Source: Campylorhamphus procurvoides | Lineage: Eukaryota > Chordata > Aves > Passeriformes > Dendrocolaptidae | Assembly (NCBI GenBank): GCA_013396655.1 | Contig: WBMV01006647.1 | Coordinates: 2,141,938-2,205,937 of the forward strand | Reading direction: 5' to 3' | DNA: 64,000 bases | Notes under the pieces: model-generated | Databases searched by the model: none | Seen by the model: the letters and a program-made list of their open reading frames with translations, nothing else | What the model was told of the DNA's origin: nothing | Shown here: positions 1-11,571 of the stretch, piece by piece | Layout of the letters: the number at the start of each line of letters is the position of its first letter | How positions within the stretch are numbered: position 1 is the stretch's first letter | Made by a program: the position numbers and the translations under genes

Positions 1-508
1 CCTGTTTGTTTGTCTGCAGAAGCACACGCTGTCTGTGACTTTTTAAGCTCATCCTGTGCAATCCCTAGCATAGGGGGAGCTGGCCTAGATGGATATATCG
101 GGTTTCTGGGGGGAGGTTGAGGTTTCTAATTTTTTCATTATTTTCAGGAGCACTCATTTCACTCCATGCGCCAACACGAGCTATATTTGGGGGGAAAAAG
201 TAGAACAGAAGAACTGGGATGAGTTAAACTGATGTTTAGAGGCTTTGCCAGCAGAGCTGCACTGTCATAATTGCTGCTGACAAGACTGGGCAGTGTAAAG
301 CTGGTCCAGCACAGGAATGAGGGCACTCAAACTGCACAGCTTCCCTGCAGAGCCCCAAACCCCAAAGGTCTAAAGGTACCTCCCTGCTGGTCTTGGGTGC
401 TCAGGTCCCCCTGGCATTAATGACATGGGCTGACAAGAGGATGAAACTGGACTGAGCTGTACTACTCCAGCTTTCAGAATTCTTGGCATTACCTTAAAAT
501 TCTCTATT
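1..508. other. Unique spacer, no gene seen
   Basis: AT-rich, CpG-poor avian-type spacer. I see no open frame with coding character, no RNA gene and no recognisable repeat before the CR1 that begins at its right edge. Confidence 0.5.
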
Positions 509-655
509 TCACAGCATCATAGGCTGGTTTGGGCTGGAAGGGACCTTTGAGCTCATCTCGTTCCAACCCCCTGCAGTGGGCAGGGACACCTTCCAGCAGA
601 CCAAGTTGCTCAGAGCTCCATCCAGCCCAGCCTCCTCAAAGGCTTGGAGATAGAT
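509..655 (-). mobile_element. CR1 LINE, 3' end fragment
   Basis: Reverse complement of a CR1 3' terminus. Read on the plus strand it opens with the inverted terminal repeat (tcacagcatcatag), then 'tttgggctggaagggacc', the 'gttccaaccccctgc' block and 'gggcagggacaccttcca', and fades into a diverged 'ccatccagcccagcc' block. CR1 is the main avian non-LTR retrotransposon. Its copies are usually 5'-truncated, so only the untranslated 3' end is kept here, and no reverse-transcriptase sequence remains. The overlapping 137-codon plus-strand frame (529-942) is antisense to the repeat and is not a gene. The left edge is sharp; the right edge is estimated. Confidence 0.93.
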
Positions 656-3600
656 CTGAGTCTGAGCTGAACAAGAGATGGGACTATGAAAAACATAAAC
701 CAAAAGCAAGAAAATCCTTGGACATTCAAAGATTTACTTTGTGCTGGATTCCTTTCATTTCCTGTGTGCCCCAACAGAGAACTTTGTTTTCTCTGCCTGT
801 ATTTATGACAACCTTCAGGGAGACCAGTAAGATGCAGGCAATGTTTGGGGGAACAGGTAGTGTTCCTCTTTTAATTAATTTCTACGGCAATTATTGTTTT
901 TCTGCATTTTTGGTTCTTTTCCAAGACCATTTTTTTTTTTAGAAGCACTTACATCCAGGTCTCATTTTTCACTTTTCTGCCATTCTCTTTAAGTAATAGA
1001 GGTGTTTATTTAAGGACAAGTGAGAGGTGCTGGGAGGGGCAGGCATCATGATTGAACTGTGGGCTCCAAATTGGAAAGACTTGTAAAGCTGGGTGTTATT
1101 AAGAGCACATTTAATCAGGGAAAGTGACAAACAATTTGTTGTAAACCACATAAATACTGGTGGGAAACTAATTTCAGTGGCATAAAAAACAATCAACACT
1201 TGCATACAAAGTAAATGGAAAATGGGTGCCCCTGCATGTTATTGCTCCTGCCGTGTACCACATTCATTTACAACAATTACTTTCTGCTGTTGACCAAACC
1301 AGCCTTTTTTATTGCCCACATACTACTGCAAGGGCAGAAAATACTCAGAATATGCAAAAACAGCCGTGGGATTTTCCTCTTTTTTTTTTTTCTTAGTTGG
1401 TCATATTTAATAATAATAAACTTCCTTGTTGCTTAAGAGCCTGACCTTCTCTGTTAGCAAAGCTCGCACCTAAAAATCCTGCAAAGTTTCAATTTCTAAA
1501 TGTCACAAAATATCAAATGAGTGCAGAAGATAAGAAGCGAGTCAATAAATGTTTGTATTCTTCGCTTGATGCTCTTTTGTGTTTCATTTTATATGGGAGA
1601 AAAAAAAAATCAACCCAAAGTTTAAGCCCTCCTCCGAATAGAAGAAAGAGAGCAGAGCCTGGGGTAGCAGTCACTTAAAATATTGATTACAGTGCATAGC
1701 AATTTACTGAAAAATAAATAAATAAACCCTAGATGCCTCCAAACTATTTAGGAGAAAGCATACTGTTTCCTATGGTGGGAAGGAGTATAATTAAAAAGCT
1801 ATCAGCAGTCTGGGATTGTCAAAAGTACTTTGTCACCTGAAGCACATTCCTTGTAATTATCTTTTGGGCTTTAAGCTAGATCACCATTAACCTCCAAAGA
1901 AGAAGGGTTACTATGCTTTCTGGTGTGAGAAATTGTATCATCATGTAAATTAAACCCTGTTAGGTAGTCAAATTGGATTTGGGAAACGATTGAGTATTAA
2001 ACCTAGTCATGTATATTATCAAATGACACAAAGCATGAAATGCTAAGAGGGAAAGAAACTGAAAATTATTTTTTTCCTTCCTAAAAAATGTCAACATTCT
2101 TGTACAAAACCCTACAATTTTTTGGTGAAGATAAAAATAAGAAACTGAGGTAATAAATGTATGTACATTTTGGTTGCCTTTTTGGTTTTTTTTGTTTTGT
2201 TTTTAATTTCCAGGGCATAGAAAATGAGACAACCCAGTGGTAGCTGATAATAATGTAGCAGTGCTTGAGTCACACGTATCTATTACAGGGGATCTCATAC
2301 CCTGACACATAATTGCCAGGGTTGACAGGCAGTGCCTCCTTCTCCCCATGGGAATCCAATTTCCCAAATTTCCCACTGATGCATCTGCATGGAAGGCAGC
2401 TCTCTCCATCTCTGCAACTTGATCTGCCTGGTGCTTGCTATGCAACATGTGAAAAAGTTTTAACCAATTGCTGAAAAATTAATAATATCCTTTATAGCAC
2501 AGAAGGGATTATTTAGGAATAAAGGAAAGGGAGGGAAATATCTAAATTTTCATCTACTGTATTTTACCTTTTTTTTTAAAATTATTTTTGCTGCATTTGA
2601 CCGTATTTTCTTTTTACTGCATAGAGTGTAGTTAGTATATGCCTCAAGAATTTATGTTTTGCATTCAAGGAGAATAAATGCCTTTTAAGTGTAGGTTTTT
2701 TTCTCATTAGTTTTCAGGCAGTGTTTACAAGATGCAGTGTCTCAGTTACCAGCATAAATTAAAGGATGATTTCGCTCTGATAACAAGTTAGTGCCTGCAG
2801 TGACAGAGCTGAACCTGCAAAGACACCAAGCCTGAGGAGAAGGTAAAGGTTCTGTGTGCCTGCAGGTGTTCTAGATGGGCCAAGTGGACATGTCTCATCA
2901 TTTCAGAACTGCTGCTGGTGGCCACCTCGTTCCTTGTCCTGTTCCTGTTTGCTGCCTGCTTGCTGAAATACCATCAGCTCTTGCAGGAATCTCAAGCTCA
3001 CCACAAATGTGTCTGGACCCCAATCCCAAATGGGGAGCTCAGTGTGTCCATGAGGTCCCCCAGCTCCCCATGGTGCACCCAGCATGACTTTTGCACCCAA
3101 CAGAAGGGGTTTTAATGTGTGAAAGAAACCCTTTTCCCTTTTGCAAAGAACTGGCGTGCAGAAGGGAGAAGGCTGAACCTCCATTAAGGGTGAGGGAAGA
3201 GTTGATAATACATTTTCCCTCAGAAACAGGAGTGGAACTCAGACCTTTGCAAATTGCTAACACCCTGGTCCATCATTAAGGAGCACGCGCTTCTTTGTAG
3301 GTGCAAAATATAAAAATAATTTACCAGCAATCTCCAAAGCTTTCTGAGAGTTTAATTTTTATTTTTTTTTCATTTTGAAGAGAATTTTTTTCTTTTTTTT
3401 TTCTTTTTTAATGTTTCTGCCAAATTACTGCATGTTGACAATGGGCTGTATCCAGCATTTAGTATATTTTTGCTTTCAACTTGTGGGAAGTGGGTAATTG
3501 AAGTGGTGTGCACAATAAAGAAGAACATCCATTGGTTCCATATAAACCTTTTAAAAGCCTCGGAATGAAAAGTAAGGCAGACTAATATGAATTGCAAAAG

Positions 3601-5739
3601 GACACAATTAATTTGTACATGAAAGAAGAATTTTTAGTATGCCATTAGCCTCTGTAATAGCCAAAACTAAAAAGGCAGTCATGGATAACCTTGCCAATAG
3701 TACAATGAACTGCTTGTCATGAGAAAGTTTTGTATTTTAAGTGAATGCATAATGGTTTTATTAAAAAAAAAAATTGTTAACTCTTCCTTGCTGCCAACAA
3801 AGTCATGTTTGAAAATGTTATTAAAAGGTATGATCATTTCAGAGTAGTCAAGAAAAATCCAGAGCATCCACAGAAGCAAGTGGAAGTGCTGTTGCTGCTG
3901 GAAGATTTTGGAAATTTCAGTCTCATTTCCTCTGTGTCCTTGTACCTTCCCATATGCCTTATTAATGGAAGCATCTCTTAAAAAAGCCATGAAGAAGTTA
4001 CAAATCTCTGTTCAACATCCCATATCTTTAAGAAGCTAATTTTTCCCATTTTTTATAAAAAAAAGCCTCTTCTCATTTGTTCCCCTTTCTTCTCTCTGCG
4101 TTACTTAATCATTTTCAGCATATTTTATCTGCATATTATGTAGTATATATTCTATTTTTAGAAGAAGTATGTAAATTCTAAGAATTTATTAAGTGGTTTT
4201 ATTTCCAGCTATAGCTAGCCAAGGTCATAAACTGCTCTTGAAGATCCCTGCTAACAATGAAAGTTAAATTACACTACAGGTACTAAAAAGACAAGATTGT
4301 GCGACTGATAAATTATTTTCTGCATGCCATGAAAAAAAAAAAAAGACTCATGGGATTTCAGTAGCTTGATTTAATCGATAACTCTGTTATTCCTAATCAA
4401 TCATAGCTTACTTTTATCCATCATTACAAGAGTGCGATAATTATTAGTCCTCTATGGAAGTATCTGACAGCATCAAGTAATTTATAGAATAATATGGCAC
4501 TCTGATGAAACAACAAGGAGATGGCATCTTGACAGTGATTGTGAGTAACAATAATTTATGTTAATAACACTTAAAATATCAGAGTAGCCAGAAGAGAGAC
4601 CCCTGAATCTTACAGCAATAATAGGGGCTACGAATTGTATCTACTGGAAGTAAGGGGGGAGATATTTGCTGGGAAACGTAGTTCTCAACTATTGCATGGT
4701 TTACAATGTTTAGTATGTATTTATTTGGGGAAAAATCATTATGGTAATTTATGGTGCAATAAACGGCGGTACGGGTGAATTTTATAAGCCTTTCTCATGT
4801 GCAGGCTACAGAAGAGTCTTATTGATCAGCAGTCTGATTTTTTCATCAGTGCTGCTCATTTGTCATTCCATTCCAAATCATTTGGTAGCAGGAGAAAGGA
4901 CAGTTTCTCAGGGCCTGTGGCAATCAGGACACTTTTTCTCCAGCCAGAAATCTCCTCTGTGACTCACAGTGTTCTGGTGGCAGCAGCTCGGTACCTTCTG
5001 TGCAAAGTCCTGGCCTATCCCAATCCAGTTCTCTCCGCGATATTTACTCACCTTCACAGTCTTCTGTGTAAGGGATTTTATATTCCTTTTTAAATCTCTT
5101 TAATTGTTCATGTCCACACAAATGAGAACTGTAAAAGATCCAGTTGGATCTCTTTGAGTTGGGTAGATTCATGATTGCCTGTGCTATCATTTTAGTCTGG
5201 CTTATTCTGTTCTACACTTACATATATTTAGATTAATCATATGAATTATGTTCTGGGTTTTCCCCTCTCTCTTTTCTTCTTTGATGTTGTAAATAGGAAG
5301 AAAACAGGACTGATGAGACACTTGCCATCAGCACATGCTGCGTGGCAGGGAATCTGTTTCCCACCATTACATCCAGGTTTTTCTTCTTCCTCTGTGATCC
5401 GTCTTTGCCATTTCTGACAAATTTCTCCACTCTGCTGTGCCTTATTTCTCTCATTTTTCCTTCCTTCTCTGGATAAATGCTGCCTTCTTCAGCCTCTCAT
5501 ATTTTCTCTGGTTGTGTACTGCTCAAGGCTGTGCTCGGCCCCGGGCAGTGTTTCTTTTATCTCGCTCTTCACTGTAGTCTGTTCCCATTGCAGCCATGGC
5601 ACAGCTCTGTCATAAATGCCATTTTCTTTTCCAGCTGTGGAAAATACCCCTCTTGATGAGCCAGCCATTGCAATTAAAGACAATTACAGCCCTGTTTCGG
5701 GTCCCTCCTGCACATTGGCTCTCTGTAGTGCTGACCCCA
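656..5739. other. Long AT-rich spacer, no gene identified
   Basis: About 5 kb without a recognisable gene. It holds several A or T homopolymer tracts (for example near 3360-3410 and 4333) and short chance open frames on both strands. Around 4371-4403 there are homeodomain-type motifs, TTAATCGATA and TAATCAATCA, the latter resembling a PBX/HOX composite site in reverse. These motifs are common in AT-rich DNA, so regulatory function is only a possibility. No splice-bounded exon was convincing. Confidence 0.4.
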
Positions 5740-5857
5740 GGGTGGGATGGAACGGCAGGGATGAAGCTCTACAACCTGATCTAATGGGAAGTTGGCCCTT
5801 GTAGGGGCAGGGGTTGGACCTCCTGAGGTCCTTGCAACCTAAATTATTGTATGGTTC
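5740..5857 (+). mobile_element. CR1 LINE, diverged 3' end fragment
   Basis: An old plus-strand CR1 terminus. The conserved order of blocks is still readable: a 'caacctgatctaatggg' block, then 'ggggcaggggttggacc', 'gaggtccttgcaacct', and a decayed terminal 'attattgtatggttcc'. It is more diverged than the copies at 9.3 and 18.8 kb, suggesting an earlier insertion. The left boundary is uncertain by about 20-40 bases. Confidence 0.75.
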
Positions 5858-6292
5858 CAAATATAACCTTTTTTCCCAAAGTATTCTTTAAAGAGATGTA
5901 TAAGACTCCCTAAGGATGCGTGAAGCTTGTCCTCTTCTTTCCCATCTGGATTTCTGTGCTTCATTTTGTCTCCTGAAGAATCCACACTTGAAAGCACAGC
6001 TGGGGTATTAGGCTTCTTTCCAAAAGTGTTAAAGAAATATCAAGTTCCAATTACTCTGAAGCTTCTTCATTTTTTTTTTTCTGCTTTAGGTTCTGAGATA
6101 GAGAAAATTAATAATGACTGCTTCCATGTAAAAACTGGGAATTAAGTACAAAATAATGCTAAGAACAAAACCAATAATAATTCTGACTTTACTTGAATGA
6201 TTCTTTACAGGCATCTTTAATTTCCTTGGCTTATTTATTTAGGGGGAGAAAAAAAAAAGTTTAGGTGAAGGATTGTACCATTTGGACTATAA
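5858..6292. other. Short spacer with acceptor-like tract
   Basis: No gene seen. A pyrimidine tract ending in 'ctgctttag' at about 6068-6089 looks like a splice acceptor, but no matching donor or coding frame follows closely, so I do not call an exon. Confidence 0.35.
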
Positions 6293-6586
6293 CTTTTGAG
6301 AAGAAATGTGGAAAGGCAGAGTCAGGCTCACCCTGGCCATAATTTGGTCAGATTTGGTGAAGTTACACCAGGGACTAATTTGGCCCGAGAAAGTGGTAAT
6401 CATGTAGCACAGATGTTACAGTATTTGGAGGCAATGGTCCATAATAGCAGAAGGAACAATATTATGCCCCAAAGGACCTATGAAGTGAATGAGATGTTGG
6501 AGAGGCTTCTTACACAAACATTGCTTCAGTACTGGTTGCGAGATCCAAGTGTGCCTCAGAAAATGAAAGACTTTACTGGATCTTAA
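6293..6586 (+). pseudogene. Unidentified open frame, possible gene or viral relic
   Basis: An open frame of about 97 codons ending in TAA at 6584-6586. An in-frame stop lies just upstream at 6290-6292. There is no ATG near the left end; the first methionine codon is about 40 codons in, so this is not a complete conventional gene. The translation has balanced, protein-like composition, with a helix-prone stretch rich in Leu, Glu, Gln and Arg in its second half (containing AQMLQYLEAM and NEMLERLL) and a Trp-containing tail. I saw no flanking poly(A) tract or obvious splice sites. I do not recognise the family. It could be a processed pseudogene fragment, one old exon, an endogenous viral relic or chance. 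Confidence 0.25.
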
Positions 6587-6589
6587 CAT

Positions 6590-9311
6590 TGTGGATTAAA
6601 CCCACTGGTCTTTCTTTTAGAGCAACCAGAAGGCATTTTAATATCATCCCCTAACTGCCTATATAGAATTGGCTGGTTCAATATGCACTTGGCATTTCTA
6701 TTTCTTTACCAACAGTCTTGAAAATTCTAAAAGTGTCTTCAGGTATAGCTCAAAAACTTGTGATACTTTTGTCTTAGTAGAAATGCCTAACGTAAGTCCT
6801 TAAAATATTTTCAGATATTTATGGTAAGTAAATGTATATGAAAATCTACACACATCTATGTGTTTTGGAAACCAGTTACATAGTTTGTCATCTGGAGGGC
6901 AGAGGTCAGAGACACATTAGAAACAGAACAATTACGGTTTGTGCTCTGTGATTAAATATCAGAAGCATTAACCAGCCACGGTGTTACAGTCATAATATTA
7001 GAATAAAAATGACAGTTACTCTTGTAAAAGGCTAATGAGGTTATATGTGTATAAAGCTCTTCTGTAATTTCAAATCAGATAAAGACCTGCACATGCTGAT
7101 TCATTCCTCCCACTCAAAAAAAAAGAGGAGACTTTCCAAATCTTTCGTGTGCCCCAAAACAAGCATTGAGTCTTTTTTCTAATCCAGATGAACCCTGAAT
7201 CAATGGTGGCTCCTTCCCAGCAAACCAACTAGTTAAAGCCTGTGGCTCAGTGGCTCTGACCTTTTGTCTTTCCAGGTTGGAAGGGACAAAGATGATGAAC
7301 CTCAAAAGGAGCTTTGGTTTCCTTCCTACTTCTTTAACTGACAGTGGGAAGAACATCCTAGGCAGCTCGAAGCATCCAGTAGAGACCATTTGCTTCTCCT
7401 GGTGACTGAATAAGAAGGTGTTTATATCTTGAGAAAATGTCATATGCACTTTCTCCTTTCTTAGCAGTTTGGGTTTTTTCCTCTGGTTTGTTTGTTTTTT
7501 CAGCATTGCTCCTGAAAGGTCATGTGAGTCTCAAATTCTGCTGGTCTTGGCAGCAACTGCAGATTGCTCTGCTGTTGCTGGTTTTCTATGCATGTGTTTT
7601 ATTTAGATTAAAAGGCAAAGTACATTCATTCAAGGCTTAGGCAGTTTAGCATAATTAATTGTACAATACAAATAATTAAGTTTGAACAATGCTGAATTAA
7701 AGTCCTCAGAAAGCACATTTACCGTTTTCATCCTGCCAGATATACAGGCTCTGTCTTCTCTGGAGACTGGGTTTTTTTTCAGCATACTCAGCGCAAAGAA
7801 GTGCCAGGGAATGGGAACAGCCCAAAAAAAAACCAAACCCAGATGAGGGCCCTTTGGACTTGTAAGAAGGGGGTCAAGTGCTCTTCCTGTAAGACAAGTG
7901 ATTCCCTTTGCTGTTGGATGACCAGTGCTTTGCCAAGGCTGAAATGATTTGTGTTCTTCTCTGCCCCTTCAATCCTCTCCTGGGCAGGTTGCCCTTGACC
8001 CGAATAACCGTGTATATTGTATTGTTGCCTTGTGTTTCACACATCTGTCCTACAGAAAATGGATTGAACGTGTGTGTCAGCCCCATGTGGCCTCCAGACA
8101 ACTATGATTTCTTCATTACTCTTCCCATGATTGGATGTTGTTTAGTGACTTAAAGTCTTCATCAGGTTGGCAATCCCTTGGGCTCACAAGTCTCCCAACA
8201 CCTCAGCCATTTAATGCAATTTATTACACAGATAAAAATGAAGTGCTGCTGTCAGGCTGCTGTGGGGAGAGGGGGCAAATGAGCTCCTGTGTGCTGGGAG
8301 GTCTCAGAGACCAACCCTCTGTCCAGAGGGACCACAGACCATCCTACGAGAAGTTTGCCCTTAAACCAGCTCATTCCTTTCCGCTCAGTGGCTATTTTCA
8401 CCTCCACAATACGATCTCAGCTAGTTGTGCCTAGCACTGCATATTTCTGCCTTTCTGCTACTCACTAAAAAGGTTAAGAATGAAAGTATCTGCCAACTAA
8501 GGTATTTTCAAATGTTTTTTCAAGATAGAGTCCAGCTGACAGATTTTGTATTGACAGCTGGTAAGACGTTCACAGGAATGACACCTGCCCATTAAAAATA
8601 TTCCTCTTACTTTTCCTCATCCTCAGGGATTTCAAGACTGCAAATCATTTTCATGAGAGATGTAACCTTAGATCAAGTTATGTAAAAATACATCACTTCC
8701 ATCAAGTGAAATAATTTCAGTGTGATACAGGAATATTAAACAACTGTCTTCCAGCATGGTATGCGCAGAAATTTTTGGAGTTTTCCTCTAAGTGTCTTTG
8801 ATTGTTATTTCGTATTGTGACACCTGTAATTGTATATAGCAATCTAGATTTTAAAATCCTGACAAGGCTGCTCCGGGTTCCACTGCATACATAAATCCAT
8901 CACAGCATACAAGATAGATTTTAAATTGATGGTACCACACCAAGCACTGAAATAAAAGCACTAGCAGCACTTATCCTTGTAGACTAATAGCTGCAAATGA
9001 TTTTATGAATCATTAGTTCAGATCCTATAGTCCTACCCATTTGAAACTATTTCTAGATTAATGCTTTTTTGTCTGTGATATGATACTAATAGTCAGCTGA
9101 AAAGCATGCAGCTTCTAGCAGTGTGTCACAGCAACATTTTAGTGGTGGAAGGGAGTTTGTAGTACTGCAATAACTGATTAATTCCTGGGATTTGGATAGC
9201 CAGCATTTTTTTCAAGAGGTTGTCTCCTGAGAGCTAGTGTCCTGTGAGGGGATCTGAATTCTGAGCATGCATTCCCTGCTGTGAGTGGTTATGTTTGGAT
9301 GATAACTCTAT
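6590..9311. other. Spacer, no gene identified
   Basis: Unique AT-rich DNA without a recognisable repeat or gene. A string near 7273 ('ccaggttggaagggac') resembles a CR1 block by itself but has none of the expected neighbouring blocks. Short open frames around 7.1-7.5 and 7.9-8.4 kb have no features that distinguish them from chance. Confidence 0.4.
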
Positions 9312-9827
9312 TCTGCTCTCATGGGACCCCACCGGCAGTGCTGCATCCAGCTCTGGGGCTGTCAGTATAAGGATGTGGAACTGTTGGAGCAAGTGCAGAG
9401 GAGGCCGTGGAGATGCTCAGAGGGCTGAAGACAGGCTGAGGGAGCTGAGGTTGTTCAGCCTGGAGCAGGGAAGGCTCTAGGGAGACCTTAAAGCACCTTT
9501 CTGTGCCTAAAGGGGATCCAGAAGAGCTGGAGAGGGACTTGGGAAAAGGAATGGAATGGCAGGACAAGGGGGAATGGCTTTAAGCTTAAGGAGGGTAGAT
9601 TTAGAAAAGATATTAGGAGGAAATCCTTCCCTGTGAGGATGGGCAGGCCCTGGCACAGGTTGCCAGAGAAGCTGTGGCTGCCCCATCCCTGGAAGTGTCC
9701 AAGGCCAGGTTGGATGGGGCTTGGAGCAACCTGGTGTAGTGGAAGGTGTCCCCGCCCATGTCACGGGGTTGGAATGAGATAATCTGTAAGGTCCCTTCCA
9801 ACTCCAGCCATTCTGTTTCTCTGTGAT
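9312..9827 (+). mobile_element. CR1 LINE, 3' half
   Basis: A comparatively long plus-strand CR1 copy. In order it shows the end of the reverse-transcriptase reading region ('gcatccagctctgggg'), the 'gctgagggagctgagg' and 'cagcctggagcaggg' blocks, the 'tggcaggacaagggggaa' block, 'ggcacaggttgccagagaag', 'gctgccccatccctgg', 'gagcaacctggtgtagtgg', 'aaggtcccttccaact' and a terminal 'ttctgtttctctgtgat'. It is 5'-truncated, as most CR1 insertions are. Open frames on either strand here (for example 9295-9480 plus and 9507-9764 minus) are products of the repeat. It lies 1 kb from the CR1 copy split by an LTR. Confidence 0.95.
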
Positions 9828-10838
9828 AAAATAGCAGTCCCATTGGAATCAGCACACAGCATTTCACTGTTAGTTCAGTTACTGCACAGTCTGTTGTTGT
9901 TTGTCTCTTTCTTGAACTTTAAGGACAGCTCACAGGAAAACCCAGAATCTGCAGAATGGCCTTGTGCCTGTACTTGATGGGTGGGCACTGGTGGGTTATG
10001 GGACATGGTGTAGGGATTGCTGCAGAAGGTCCTTGTGTTCTGCTCCTGCACCCCCTCCAAGATGGAACCATTCCCTTCTGACCAGGACTTCCTGTACATG
10101 CCACAGCAAAGAAATGCTGAGAGATGTCTTCTCCTTCACTGAGTAAATCAGGTCATGAATTCTCAGTTTTTGTGGAGGAAGTTTCATTGAGATCTCTGCT
10201 CTTACATCTGCAAAAAAGCACCCATTAGGTGGGATATTTTTTTCTGTACAGTAACTATGCACTTAACCAGTGTTGTTCAATTCAATTAGTTTATTTCCAG
10301 TATTTCTCCAAACACCAAGTATTAAATGTCATCAGTGGTTTGTAGCCATGAGCTGTGTAAGTCTCATTAACATGAGCTGTATTGCATTGATGAATCCTGA
10401 TCTTGCTTTAAGAATTTAGCTGCTGTTTTCTACCTATTCATGTCTCAAAATGCAGTGAAATGTGCTCTGAGTAGGTGTTTTCACAGCTAGTGACATAGAC
10501 ATGATCCCTGCATGATGGGTGGGGATGTGCTTTGAGGATATTACATTCCAGTGCCAGAAGTTAATTTCCCAGTTCTGGAAAACATGGCTGTGTTTCCTTT
10601 CAGGGTGTTAATTGTAAATAAAGGATGACAGTTTAGAAAATCAGTGTTTATACTTTACTTTTTCCTTCACCTGTTTTCCAATTCTCCTTCCACCTCTATA
10701 AGACTGTCCTCTCCTCAATGAGCAGCTGTGCCCTGGTAATGATGGTTCAGGTTAGAGCTGTGTGAGTTCATTTGCCTCTCATTAGCAGGGAGATTTTAAC
10801 TTAAGGAATGTGGAAAGGCCATGCATCCTACTGCATTT
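9828..10838. other. Spacer, no gene identified
   Basis: About 1 kb of unique sequence between two CR1 copies. Several short overlapping frames on both strands (9.9-10.3 kb) show no family features. No repeat recognised. Confidence 0.4.
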
Positions 10839-11037
10839 ACAAGAATACGAGTGACAGGACAAAGGGGAATGGTTTTAAACTGAATGAGTAGATTTAGGTT
10901 AGATATTAAGAAGAAATTCAGTGAGGCCCTGTGTTACAATCTGGTTTGAAACTGTAATGGAGTTCTTCCAATTGTTTGTTCAGTAGGCGAGATTCAGGCA
11001 CGCAACTCCTTATATTGAGACTGAAACAGCCATTGTC

Positions 11038-11043
11038 TTTATT
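11038..11043 (-). terminator. LTR polyadenylation signal
   Basis: AATAAA on the minus strand, within the LTR and about 230 bases downstream of its TATA box, followed by about 105 bases to the LTR end. This fits the R/U5 arrangement of a retroviral LTR. Confidence 0.65.
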
Positions 11044-11266
11044 GGGGTAACAAATGAAAGGAGAAAACGTGGGAGGAGAAGGAGAGATAAGGAAAGGGGC
11101 AGGCTAAAGCAAGGAAAAGAATTGCTGCCACCAGTGGGAAGAAGTTTGGGGAGAAAACAGGTAGATGAGGACAAGGGGAGGTGAGCAGGACGAGGAGCGG
11201 GACCAGCAGTCAGGCCCAAACGCTGGGTGAGACGGAGAGGGAATGGCCGGCCCTCAGGCACCATCC

Positions 11267-11335
11267 TATATACCCTCTGCTGGGCGACCATTGGTTGGTT
11301 TGTCTCCAGGCAGACTCTTCCAGGGCTGCAATTGG
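11267..11335 (-). promoter_or_regulatory. LTR core promoter: TATA box and two CCAAT boxes
   Basis: On the minus strand, GGTATATAGG (TATA box) is preceded by ACCAACCAATGG and then by GGCCAATT further upstream. This spacing is normal for an RNA polymerase II promoter in a retroviral U3. Transcription would run leftward, starting near 11240. Whether the promoter is still active cannot be judged from sequence. Confidence 0.7.
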
Positions 11336-11418
11336 CCAGGCAGGCGGTATCTGGGCAGGGAAAAGGGGAACCATTTTCCTGCACTTTTGCCGTCAATTGT
11401 GCTCTAAGGGCTCCTCAA

Positions 11419-11571
11419 GATGTCCGCCAGCAGCCCACAAAATGTCTCCTGGCCCCAAAGATGTCTGCCAGCAGCCCACAAAATGTCTCCTGGCCCCAAA
11501 GATGTCCGCCAGCAGCCCACAAAATGTCTCCTGGCCCCAAAGATGTCTCCTTCCCACAAAATGTCTCCCAG
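11419..11571. repeat. 41-bp tandem repeat inside LTR U3
   Basis: Three nearly identical 41-bp units at 11419-11459, 11460-11500 and 11501-11541, then a shortened fourth unit at 11542-11571. Each unit holds 'ccagcagcccacaaaatgtc' and 'ctcctggccccaaa'; units differ mainly by C/T at one position (gatgtcc or gatgtct). The block lies about 150-300 bases upstream of the LTR's TATA box, where retroviral LTRs often carry duplicated enhancers. Since 41 is not a multiple of three, each unit is read in a new frame; this keeps several frames open on both strands and explains the repetitive open frames here. Confidence 0.95.

Noticed and set aside
529..942. 137-codon plus-strand frame
   Set aside because: Its first third is antisense to a CR1 and the remainder is AT-rich spacer ending in a poly-T-derived Phe run.
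6068..6145. Acceptor-like tract followed by a short frame
   Set aside because: Stops come quickly and no good donor follows.
7273..7290. CR1-like string
   Set aside because: Only one short block matches; none of the neighbouring CR1 blocks is present on either side, so chance is likelier.
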